Assembly: GCF_007830545.1 (NCBI RefSeq)
Contig: NZ_VLLF01000007.1
Location: 62,001 to 126,000 of the forward strand
DNA: 64,000 nt
Source: Roseibium hamelinense
GTDB lineage: Bacteria > Pseudomonadota > Alphaproteobacteria > Rhizobiales > Stappiaceae
Direction of reading: 5' to 3'
Made by a program: the position numbers and the translations under genes. The notes under the pieces are model-generated. The model did no database searches. It was given only the letters and a program-made list of their open reading frames with translations, and was not told the DNA's origin. Numbering within the stretch: position 1 is the stretch's first letter; every line of letters starts with the position of its first letter. Of this stretch, positions 51,326 to 59,955 are shown piece by piece.

Positions 51326-54300
51326 ATGCCGGCTTGGAAAAATCGCGAAGCAGGACGCCGCGGACGCGAACACTATGAGACAATCAGCCGTAACGATACG
51401 GCCTACTATGACGACGACGTGCGTCACCCGGAAAATATGCGCCGTGAGCGCGCGGCCGACCGTATTGAGCGATTGACCCGAACTGCAACCTCCGTCCCGC
51501 ATCCGCGCGGGAGCTATGATGCAGACGAGACCGAAAACGAGCTGGAAGCAGTGGCAGACGAATTGGACCGGCTCCTGAGTGAGCGGGGCGAAGATACGGG
51601 TCAGCGGCGCCGGACGCAGAACACGCCGAAGCCGCGGCGCGCTCCAGCCGAGCCGGTTCCCGATCAAAGGCTTGAACAGGTTATGGGCGCCCTGGAGCGT
51701 CTGGACCGTAAAGTTCAGGGGCTTGCCGAGCCCGAAGACCGGTTTGACGAGGAGCACGAGATGGCAGCATCTGAACATCGGTCTCGCCCGCGTTCACCGT
51801 CGCGCCGCCCCAATCCGTCTCCCAGCCGCTCCAAGCGTGCATCTGAGCCGCGCTATTCGGACGTTTTTGACGATGGTTACTTCGATGACGAAGACAGCCA
51901 TTATAACGCCCGGGCTGGCCGCGACACCTATGTCGATGCCGACCTTGATGCGGACTTTGACGGTATCGAAGATGGCGATCATGAAGAGCTTGTCGCCGCG
52001 AGGCCAAGTCGCATGCCGCGGACCAACCGCCGGGCGCGCTCCGAAGAACCTGCTGCCCGGGTCTATAAAGATCTTGGCCGGCGCATCGATGCGCTGCGCA
52101 AGCCACAGGAAGAAGCCCTCGAGCGGGTTCGCGACGAATTGGGGTCTTTGCGGGATGCGCTTGGAGGGCTGTCACGCGGAACGAATGAAAAAGTTGGCCG
52201 TCAGAATGCAGAACTGCGCCGTCTGTCCGATATGGTCGAGCGGCTGCGCGCAGACCGGCACAATGAAGAATTCGCCAACGAAATCCGGTCTGAAGTCTCA
52301 GAACTGAAAAAAATGGTTGGCCGGACCAACGTTGAAGGAGCGCTGGAGACGCTCGAACATGGCTATGCGCATATTCTGCAGCGCCTCGATGAACTTAGCC
52401 GGGCATCGGTTGATCCCCGGATTCTGAAAGGTGTAACAGCACGCCTGAATGAGATCGAAGACGCGTTTGCGGTCTTGCCACGGTCCGAGCACATGCTTGT
52501 TCTGGAAGACCGCGTGGTGGCCATCGCCGAGCGTGTTGAAGAGCTGTTGCAGCGCAAGAACCATGCGGACGTCGAACCCCTGCGCGCGGAGTTGCGGGAA
52601 GTCCGCCAGTTCGTTGAACAAATCGACATCAAGGGGCTGGTCGAGGGTATTGACGACCGGATGCGTTTTGTTTCGAGCCGTCTTGACGATCTGGAAGTTT
52701 TGGCGAGGGAGCAGCGTGGTCTCGATACCCGTCTATCGGCTATGGAACAGCGCATGCCCGAGCCGGAAACTATGGCCAGGCTTCAAGGGCGGCTTGAGGA
52801 CATCGTAGGAATGATGTCTGACGATCGGGCAACGCCCTATGATCCTTACAAGCTCGACAAGGTCGATGACCGGTTGGACGATATTGTTGGCCGCCTTGAG
52901 CGCATGGAGCAAACGGGCCCCGGCGGTGAGCCGATGGCATTCAAGTCCCTCGAGAACCGTCTTGAGACCATCGCGACCAAGATCGAGTCGATCGAAAAAC
53001 GGGCCAACCGCCCTGTGCCGGTGCTCGACGCGTCTGCGAGCGTGAAGGCCGCGGGTGGTGCCGATACCAAGCTGCTTGCGCAGTTGCAGGACCGCCTCAA
53101 TCATCTGACACATCGGCTAGATCAGCCGAACGACACCGTAACCTCTGCGGACCTCGATAAATTGCGCGCCGAAATAGGCGCCATGCGGGCGTCCGTTGCT
53201 GCGCCAGCGTCGACAGGCGCTTTGGAGAAGCGCATCAATGACCTTGCTGAGGCCGTCGCCAAAGGCAGCGATGGTCTCGACGAGGACAGGATCGAGCAGC
53301 TCGGCGCAAAAGTTTCGGCACTTGCTGAACAGTTGGAAAAGTCATCGCATCGTTCAAACGACATGAGCGAAGTCGCAACAGCTCTCGAGCGCATTGAACG
53401 CAATCTTCAAGAAACCCGCAGCGAAGTCGTCGAGATCGCCAAAGAAGCGGCACGGGAGGCAGTCTCTGATCACCAGCCACAGCGCACAGCGGAATATGAC
53501 GAAGCGATTTCAAGCCTCCAAAACGATTTGCGCCGCTTGCTGGATGCTGCGGAAGGCAGCGAAGAGCGTACGCGCAACACGTTCGACGGTGTGCAATCGA
53601 TCCTGGGGTCTTTGACAGAGCGGCTGGAGTCGCTTGAAAAGTCTGACATGCCCTATGCGCAAACGACTAGCAAAGCGCAGTCCGATTATCCGCAACCCGA
53701 ACTCGCACCGGAGCCGATCGACAACGAACCGCCGCATAAGTACGCGCCGGATTATGCCTCGGCCTCCATGGCTGCAGCGCCTTCTGAAAGCGAGCGAAGC
53801 AGTGACCGAAACCGGGACCGCAAGGCGGATTTCATCGCCGCGGCCCGCCGCGCCGCTCAGGCCGCGTCCGAGGAAGCGGCCAAGGTCGACAAACGGTCCC
53901 GCCGCAGTCGACAAGACGAAGCCGAGAGTTCAAAGGGAAAAGAGCGGGCCGGCTGGCTGCGCAGCGTCTTGAAGCGTAACAAACCGGAAGATGAACCGGC
54001 TATTGCTGACAGTCTTTCTGACAAAACGCCGGAAGCGCCGGTTTACACGCCAAACGCAGAGCCCCGCATCGAACCGGATGCACCTCTGGCTGGCGACCGG
54101 CCTGCGCCGGAAGAGGAGACCCCGTCTACAGGGGGCGGGCGCCGCCGGGCCTTGCTCTATGCGGCCGCCGCGGTCGTTCTTGCGCTTGGGACGCTTCAGG
54201 TCTTCAAAATGGCCACTTCGGGCGGTGACGGTGAACAAGTCGCCGCAACCGATCCGGCGCCGGTCGTTCAGGAACAATCAACGGCCACCGAGCCCGAAGA

Positions 54301-55498
54301 TACAACAACAGCGACTGCCGGCGCGCCGGAAGCCGAGAGTGATACTGTCGGGGGAACGGTCGCTGCGACTGCACCGCCGAATACAGCCTCAGCACCTGCG
54401 GGCCTATCCGGGCCGGAGGCTCAAACGCCCGAACCGCTTGAAACCGCTGCAGCTCCAGAGGCAGACGGAGCCGGTATATCGGATCCGGCGGCCGAACTGG
54501 CCTTTGCGCCGCCGGCTGCTGTCAACGGCACTTTTGCAGACGGGTCTCAGCCGGGAACAGGCGATCAACCTTCGGCATTCGAGCCAGGACCTGCGGGCGT
54601 AAGCAATGCCGGCCTGGTATCCAGCCTTCCGCCGGAGGAAGTCGGCCCGATGGCGCTGCGCAGTGCAGCTGCCGGCGGAAACCCGGCTGCTGCGTTTCTT
54701 GTTGGCGTGAAATACACCGAAGGCGGCAGCGTGGGCGCCGACTTGGGTGAGGCTGCCAAATGGTATCAAAAAGCAGCTGACCAAGGACTGCCGCCTGCAC
54801 AATATCGTCTGGCCAGCCTTTATGAAAAAGGCCGCGGTGTCGATCAGGATCTTGTAAAGGCGCGGGACTGGTACACACGGGCTGCAGAAGCTGGAAACGC
54901 CAAGGCCATGCATAACCTTGCCGTTCTTTATGCCGAAGGCGTTGATGGTGCGCCGGATTTCACGCAGGCAGCAAAGTGGTTTGAAAATGCCGCAAAATAC
55001 GGTGTCAAAGACAGCCTTTTCAATCTTGGCATTTTGTATGCGCGCGGCCTTGGCGTGGAGAAGGATCTGACCGCAAGCTACAAGTGGTTTGCCATTGCGG
55101 CAGAACAAGGCGATAGGGACGCGGCAAAAAAGCGTGATGATGTGGCAAACACCATGGATCAGGCACAGCTTGCCAATGCACGACTCGCGGTGGAGAATTT
55201 CAAGCTCCTCACGCCTGATCCGGCAGCAAACAAGGTCGTCACCGAGCCTGAATGGGTGGGCGCACCTTCAGCGGCAACCAACGCATCTGCGGCGGGCGGC
55301 GTCTTCGACTATGAAGCGATGGTGCTCAAGGCGCAGTCTCAGTTGAACCAGCTCGGCTTCGACACCGGAACGCCGGATGGGCAAATCGGTCCGCGGACGC
55401 GCTCGGCAGTGCGTGCCTTCCAGCGCTCGCTGGGACTGCCGGAGACCGGTGAGATCGACGCTGAGTTGATGAAAGAGCTGGACAGCCAGTCGATTTAA
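51326..55498 (+). CDS. PodJ-like polar scaffold protein (coiled coil, TM, Sel1, peptidoglycan-binding)
   Basis: 1390 residues. A long cytoplasmic part (1-935) with low-complexity charged start and many coiled-coil blocks (VGRLERMEQ, LHHLTHRLDQ-like heptads), one membrane helix at about 940-960 (ALLYAAAAVVLALGTLQVFK), Pro/Ala/Glu-rich linker, four Sel1 repeats (about 1105-1270, AAKWYQKAADQGLPPAQYRL) and a C-terminal peptidoglycan-binding domain (about 1325-1390, QLNQLGFDTGTPDGQIGPRT). This is the layout of PodJ, which marks a cell pole and recruits polarity factors in Caulobacter and Rhizobiales. ATG 51326 (MPAWKNREAG) chosen over GTG 51293. Role by architecture only. Confidence 0.85.
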   Translation: MPAWKNREAGRRGREHYETISRNDTAYYDDDVRHPENMRRERAADRIERLTRTATSVPHPRGSYDADETENELEAVADELDRLLSERGEDTGQRRRTQNTPKPRRAPAEPVPDQRLEQVMGALERLDRKVQGLAEPEDRFDEEHEMAASEHRSRPRSPSRRPNPSPSRSKRASEPRYSDVFDDGYFDDEDSHYNARAGRDTYVDADLDADFDGIEDGDHEELVAARPSRMPRTNRRARSEEPAARVYKDLGRRIDALRKPQEEALERVRDELGSLRDALGGLSRGTNEKVGRQNAELRRLSDMVERLRADRHNEEFANEIRSEVSELKKMVGRTNVEGALETLEHGYAHILQRLDELSRASVDPRILKGVTARLNEIEDAFAVLPRSEHMLVLEDRVVAIAERVEELLQRKNHADVEPLRAELREVRQFVEQIDIKGLVEGIDDRMRFVSSRLDDLEVLAREQRGLDTRLSAMEQRMPEPETMARLQGRLEDIVGMMSDDRATPYDPYKLDKVDDRLDDIVGRLERMEQTGPGGEPMAFKSLENRLETIATKIESIEKRANRPVPVLDASASVKAAGGADTKLLAQLQDRLNHLTHRLDQPNDTVTSADLDKLRAEIGAMRASVAAPASTGALEKRINDLAEAVAKGSDGLDEDRIEQLGAKVSALAEQLEKSSHRSNDMSEVATALERIERNLQETRSEVVEIAKEAAREAVSDHQPQRTAEYDEAISSLQNDLRRLLDAAEGSEERTRNTFDGVQSILGSLTERLESLEKSDMPYAQTTSKAQSDYPQPELAPEPIDNEPPHKYAPDYASASMAAAPSESERSSDRNRDRKADFIAAARRAAQAASEEAAKVDKRSRRSRQDEAESSKGKERAGWLRSVLKRNKPEDEPAIADSLSDKTPEAPVYTPNAEPRIEPDAPLAGDRPAPEEETPSTGGGRRRALLYAAAAVVLALGTLQVFKMATSGGDGEQVAATDPAPVVQEQSTATEPEDTTTATAGAPEAESDTVGGTVAATAPPNTASAPAGLSGPEAQTPEPLETAAAPEADGAGISDPAAELAFAPPAAVNGTFADGSQPGTGDQPSAFEPGPAGVSNAGLVSSLPPEEVGPMALRSAAAGGNPAAAFLVGVKYTEGGSVGADLGEAAKWYQKAADQGLPPAQYRLASLYEKGRGVDQDLVKARDWYTRAAEAGNAKAMHNLAVLYAEGVDGAPDFTQAAKWFENAAKYGVKDSLFNLGILYARGLGVEKDLTASYKWFAIAAEQGDRDAAKKRDDVANTMDQAQLANARLAVENFKLLTPDPAANKVVTEPEWVGAPSAATNASAAGGVFDYEAMVLKAQSQLNQLGFDTGTPDGQIGPRTRSAVRAFQRSLGLPETGEIDAELMKELDSQSI

Positions 55499-55616
55499 AC
55501 GGCTTTTCGGAAACTGGTTGTATGTTTGGTTGACAGCGCTTGGCCGAAGGCGCTTTAACCAGCGTATGTAGGATGTTGTGTGCTATAGTGCACACACGAA
55601 AACCCGGCTATATCCC

Positions 55617-56546
55617 GTGCAATTATATCTGCCCATCGCCGAAATACCGGTCAACATGTTCGTTATTTTCGGCATGGGCGGCGCGGTCGGCTTTTTGTCC
55701 GGCCTGTTTGGCATCGGCGGCGGGTTCTTGCTCACACCCTTGCTTATCTTCTCCGGCATTCCTCCAGCGGTGTCTGTGGCAACGGTCACGACACAGGTCG
55801 TCGCTTCGTCCGCGTCGGCTGTTGTCAGTTATTGGCGGCGTAAGGCGATTGACCTGAAACTCGCGTCCATGCTGCTCGTCGGCGGTGTGATCGGTTCGCT
55901 GCTCGGTGTCTTGTTGTTTGACCTGCTGCAGCAGGTTGGCCAGCTTGATGTCGTCATCTCTCTTTCTTATGTCACATTTTTGGGCACGATCGGCGGATTG
56001 ATGCTGGTGGAATCTGTCCGGGCAATCCGTCAGCGCAAAAAAGGTGCGGCACCGCGTTCGCGGCGTCCCGGCCAGCATAACTGGATTCACGGCCTGCCGT
56101 TCAAAATGCGCTTCCGCCGGTCAAAACTCTATGTGAGCATAATTCCGATTCTCGGCCTCGGGGCTGTTATAGGTTTTCTAGGCTCGGTTCTCGGTATCGG
56201 CGGCGGCTTCATGATGGTTCCTGCGCTGATTTATCTTCTTCGTGTGCCGACCAGCATCGTCATCGGAACGTCGTTGTTCCAGATCCTTTTTACGATGTCG
56301 GCTGCGACTATCTTTCATTCAATCGGAACCCAGACAGTCGACATCGTTCTGGCAATTACCTTAATGGTAGGGGGGGTTATCGGCGCACAATTCGGGGCGC
56401 GGATGGGACAAAACCTGCGCGGGGATCAATTGCGTTTGTTGCTCGCGCTTTTGGTTTTGAGCGTTGGCGTAAGATTTGCCATCGACCTGCTGCTTGTACC
56501 AGAGGACCTGTATTCGATCGCGATCACTAAGGGGGCAGGAGCATGA
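55617..56546 (+). CDS. TauE/SafE-family sulfite/organic-anion exporter
   Basis: 309 residues, eight membrane segments in two repeats, each with the family motif GFLSGLFGIGGGFLLTPLLI (first half) and GFLGSVLGIGGGFMMVPALI (second half). GTG 55617 (VQLYLPIAEIPVN) fits the family N-terminus; the frame is open from GTG 55578. Overlaps the next gene by 4 bp (ATGA). Substrate unknown. Confidence 0.88.
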   Translation: MQLYLPIAEIPVNMFVIFGMGGAVGFLSGLFGIGGGFLLTPLLIFSGIPPAVSVATVTTQVVASSASAVVSYWRRKAIDLKLASMLLVGGVIGSLLGVLLFDLLQQVGQLDVVISLSYVTFLGTIGGLMLVESVRAIRQRKKGAAPRSRRPGQHNWIHGLPFKMRFRRSKLYVSIIPILGLGAVIGFLGSVLGIGGGFMMVPALIYLLRVPTSIVIGTSLFQILFTMSAATIFHSIGTQTVDIVLAITLMVGGVIGAQFGARMGQNLRGDQLRLLLALLVLSVGVRFAIDLLLVPEDLYSIAITKGAGA

Positions 56547-57322
56547 CGCGCTTTTTCGCCCTTCTTGTAATTGCGGCATGGGCAGCGTTTGCAGTGCAGA
56601 GGGAACCCGCAGCCGAAGAGCTGGTAACCGCTATCTCGTCCGACACCGTATCAATCCAGTCGAATTTTACCGGAACCGCGATTGTCATTTTCGGACAGGT
56701 CACACGTGATGCGAATTCCGTCGGCCGCCGCGGCAAATATGATCTGGCCATCATCGTGGAAGGTCCGGCCCAAAACATCACAACCAGGCGCAAGGGTCGC
56801 TTTTTGGGGGTTTGGGTAAACCGCCACTACGAAACGTTCCAGGATGTGCCGTCATTTTATGCCCTGGCAAGCACCGCAAATGTGGGGGATCTCGGCGGCC
56901 GGGAGCTGCTGGATGAGTATCAAATTGGCCTCAACCACCTCAATCTCGCGGTGACAGGAAGTTCAGGAGTGCCGTTGTCGGAGCGCGACGATTTCCGCAA
57001 GGCGTTTATTCGGCTTCGTCAGGAGCAGGGCCTTTATTCCGAACAGCGCCAGTCTATTGAATTTCTCACTGAATCCATGTTTCGAACCACGGTTGCGCTT
57101 CCAGCGAATATTCCTGTCGGAAGTTACAAGATCAAAAGTTTCCTGTTGCAGGATGGCAGCCTTTTGTCGAAGACGGAGCAAGATCTCGCCGTCGCAAAAA
57201 CCGGCTTTGAGCAGCTCACATTCGAGCTCGCACAAAACTACTCGGCGCTCTATGGCATTCTCGCCGTTCTGATCGCGATCTTGACCGGCTGGCTTGCAAG
57301 CGTGATTTTCAAAAAAGACTAA
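56543..57322 (+). CDS. TIGR02186-family membrane protein
   Basis: 259 residues. Signal peptide (1-22), periplasmic beta-rich domain with SIQSNFTGTAIVIFGQV and GKYDLAIIVEGPAQNITTRR, and a C-terminal membrane helix (ALYGILAVLIAILTGWLASV). The pair TauE plus TIGR02186 protein is conserved in alphaproteobacteria; the four-base overlap shows coupling. Function unknown, probably an accessory of the exporter. Confidence 0.85.
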   Translation: MTRFFALLVIAAWAAFAVQREPAAEELVTAISSDTVSIQSNFTGTAIVIFGQVTRDANSVGRRGKYDLAIIVEGPAQNITTRRKGRFLGVWVNRHYETFQDVPSFYALASTANVGDLGGRELLDEYQIGLNHLNLAVTGSSGVPLSERDDFRKAFIRLRQEQGLYSEQRQSIEFLTESMFRTTVALPANIPVGSYKIKSFLLQDGSLLSKTEQDLAVAKTGFEQLTFELAQNYSALYGILAVLIAILTGWLASVIFKKD

Positions 57323-57341
57323 GCGGCCTCTGCGCCCGACG

Positions 57342-57917
57342 CTACTCCACCCGTGGCACCGGCAGGCGTCCAACCACTTCGACAGCGCCATTCACTACCC
57401 GCACTACAATGCCTTCACCGGAGCGTGGGAAAATGTCGGTCAGTGCGGTAATGTTTACTTGGTGGGTGACAACAACAAGCCCGCCCGGACCATTCCAATT
57501 TGCCAGGATCTCCTTTGCTTCACGGGTTTGCTGGGGCCCGGCGCGTCGGTTTTGGAAAAATGAATTAAAAGCGGGCGCGTCTTCAACCTGGTCTGGAAAA
57601 GCCAGCTCCGCGGTCTCCCGGCAACGGCACCATTGCGAGGTCAGAACCTGTCCGACCTCAACTCCGCGCTCCCGAAATTCTGCGCCGATGGCGCGCGATT
57701 CCGCGCGGCCCCGGTCATTGAGGTTTCTTTGGGTGGAGCAATTGCCGATCTCGAAATTGCTCGGGTCCCCGGTCCCAGGAGCGAGGGCATGTCGAAACAG
57801 GACAATGCCGCCCTCTTCAAGAGCCGCCCAGGCCTGATCATTTGCCACGGCTGATTTTCCGCCGGCGCAAGCAAAAATCATGAATGCCGCCAGGATAGCC
57901 CTTTTCACGAACAGCAT
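57342..57917 (-). CDS. Exported histidine-phosphatase family protein
   Basis: 191 residues. Signal peptide (about 1-25) then a phosphoglycerate-mutase-like domain: IVLFRHALAPG (catalytic RH), TSQWCRCRETAELAF and VVVTHQVNITAL (second catalytic His). The usual RHG reads RHA here. Acts in the periplasm; the phosphorylated substrate is unknown. Convergent with the TIGR02186 gene. Confidence 0.88.
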   Translation of the reverse strand: MLFVKRAILAAFMIFACAGGKSAVANDQAWAALEEGGIVLFRHALAPGTGDPSNFEIGNCSTQRNLNDRGRAESRAIGAEFRERGVEVGQVLTSQWCRCRETAELAFPDQVEDAPAFNSFFQNRRAGPQQTREAKEILANWNGPGGLVVVTHQVNITALTDIFPRSGEGIVVRVVNGAVEVVGRLPVPRVE

Positions 57918-58089
57918 CGCTGCATCCTCCTACCAGGTTTCGGTCTTGGCCGTGATAGGTAGGTCAGATCGGGGAAGCGTCACTGTTTTTAATTGCTGCA
58001 TTGAGCATGTGGGTGATTGACGGGCTTGGGAAAGCCGTTACGCATAGTTATCAGCGTTTTAGCCAAATGGAAATTGTGGGTTATTGGGC

Positions 58090-59238
58090 ATGTCAGACGG
58101 TCACGACAACGAACAGACACTCGAACCGCCCCGATCGCAAAGTGTGGACGCCAAGGTCATCGACATCGCCGTGCGCCTTGGCGTCCTTGGCATCTTTGCA
58201 TATTTCTCCCTTCAACTGGTGGCGCCATTTGCCGTTTTCATGTTGTGGGCAGTCGTTCTGACCGTCGCACTCTATCCTGCTTACCGTTGGTTGGCTTCGA
58301 GATTGGGAAACCGGGAAGGGCTCGCTGCGGCCTTGATCACGTTGATTGGCCTGGTGATTGTGATCGGCCCGGTTGCCCTGTTGGTCTTCAGCATGGTCGA
58401 AACGCTCCAGGTTTTTTACCAGCATGTGTCAGATGGGTCGCTGCAAGTGGCGGAGCCTCCGCAACGACTGGCCGATGTTCCTGTGGTGGGCAAGCAGATT
58501 TCGGATATGTGGGCACTGGCTTCCGACAGCCTTGAACAAGCAATTACCAAAGTTGCCCCTTTCATCGTCCCGGCAGGAACACGGATCTTAAGCGCGCTGG
58601 CCAGCCTCAGCGGCACGGTTTTGTTTTTCGCAATATCGATCCTGATTTCCGGGTTCCTGTTCGTACCAGGACCATTGCTTGCCTCGGGGGCACGCCGGTT
58701 TGCAGATCGGATCATTGCCCCGCGGGGCGCAGAATTTGTGGATTTGGCAGGCGCAACCATTCGCAATGTGTCACGCGGCGTCATCGGCGTGGCGTTTCTC
58801 CAAAGCTTGCTGGCCGGTATCGTTATGGTCGGTTTTGGTGTGCCCTATGCGGGCTTGCTAGCGTTTGCCGCCCTGGTCTTGTGTATTGTCCAAATCGGTC
58901 CTGCACTGGTGATAATACCGGTTGTCATTTGGGCATGGTCATCGATGGGCGCTGTTTTGGCGCTTGTATTCACCGTGCTCATGATCCCGATCATGCTTGT
59001 CGACAACGTGCTTCGCCCGTTCCTGATGGCGCGGGGACTTGCCGTTCCCATGCTTGTGATTTTGATCGGAGTTTTGGGAGGCACTTTGACGTATGGCCTG
59101 ATCGGGCTGTTCCTTGGCCCGGTCGTGCTGTCGGTGTTCTATGAGCTTGTTGTCGCTTGGGTAAAGGTCGGCGAATCCGAACGACCTGCGCCAGATGCTG
59201 AGCCGTACGAGAGCGCTTCAGTCGCCGATGAGACGTGA
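58090..59238 (+). CDS. AI-2E family (PerM-like) transporter
   Basis: 382 residues with about eight membrane segments (LGVLGIFAYFSLQLVAPFAV, LITLIGLVIVIGPVALLVFS, VLIGVLGGTLTYGLIGLFLG). The PerM/AI-2E family exports varied compounds or ions; the quorum-signal name need not apply. ATG 58090 chosen over TTG 58084. The 3' end overlaps the convergent pdeM gene by 21 bp. Confidence 0.88.
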   Translation: MSDGHDNEQTLEPPRSQSVDAKVIDIAVRLGVLGIFAYFSLQLVAPFAVFMLWAVVLTVALYPAYRWLASRLGNREGLAAALITLIGLVIVIGPVALLVFSMVETLQVFYQHVSDGSLQVAEPPQRLADVPVVGKQISDMWALASDSLEQAITKVAPFIVPAGTRILSALASLSGTVLFFAISILISGFLFVPGPLLASGARRFADRIIAPRGAEFVDLAGATIRNVSRGVIGVAFLQSLLAGIVMVGFGVPYAGLLAFAALVLCIVQIGPALVIIPVVIWAWSSMGAVLALVFTVLMIPIMLVDNVLRPFLMARGLAVPMLVILIGVLGGTLTYGLIGLFLGPVVLSVFYELVVAWVKVGESERPAPDAEPYESASVADET

Positions 59239-59955
59239 GGCAGTGAACGGGTATAGCCGGTCATTGCCGAGTAGAAACGCGGAAAACTTGCGTGCGGAGA
59301 ACAGTGGCCGGAACGCTCGGTCTGTCACATTCAGCCCGCCGGTCAGCGCGCCGAAAGCCGGAAGCACCATACGGTTTCCATCCGTGACAAAACATGCACG
59401 TCGGATTGACCGGCCGTATCGGCGAACGCGTGCCGCCGGGTGTAGGTGGCCACATACTTCGCCGGCGCACTTTTCGCGATCATAGGTCTCGACCGGTTCA
59501 TGACGGAAGTTCAGCTGGCCTATTCGGATTTCCTCGACACTTTCCCCGCAAAGCCGCACTGGGGCGACCGGGTCGTGATTGCCCGTTACCCATATCCAGT
59601 CACGATTGATCTGCAAGGTCGTCAGAAAGGCCCGGTAGGCTGGCGGCAGCCGATCGGAGCCATCGCGGTCATGAAAACTGTCGCCAAGCGCAATGACGCA
59701 GGCGGGATCGAATGCTTCGATCACTGCGGCGAGCTTTTCCAGTGTGGCGGCTGTGTCGTAGGGCGGCAGCATGACGCCGCGCCGGGCATAGGAAGATCCT
59801 TTTTCAAAATGCAGGTCAGCGACGACGAGTGTGGATTCTTCAGGCCACCACAAAACACCGCTGTCGTGCAGGCCAACTGTTTGGCCGTTGATTTGGATAT
59901 CATGGCAAACCGGCGCAACGGTAAATTGGGCCAAATCGGTATTGAGAGCGCTCAT
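59218..59955 (-). CDS. pdeM: Ligase-associated DNA-repair phosphoesterase PdeM
   Basis: 245 residues, calcineurin-like metallophosphoesterase. Metal motifs: VVADLHFEKGSSYARRG, ALGDSFHDRDGSDRL, WVTGNHDP and the late GHLHPAAR. Member of the ligase-associated DNA damage response set together with the DEXH helicase and exonuclease beside it. Overlaps the helicase gene by 4 bp, so translation is coupled. Confidence 0.92.
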   Translation of the reverse strand: MSALNTDLAQFTVAPVCHDIQINGQTVGLHDSGVLWWPEESTLVVADLHFEKGSSYARRGVMLPPYDTAATLEKLAAVIEAFDPACVIALGDSFHDRDGSDRLPPAYRAFLTTLQINRDWIWVTGNHDPVAPVRLCGESVEEIRIGQLNFRHEPVETYDREKCAGEVCGHLHPAARVRRYGRSIRRACFVTDGNRMVLPAFGALTGGLNVTDRAFRPLFSARKFSAFLLGNDRLYPFTASRLIGD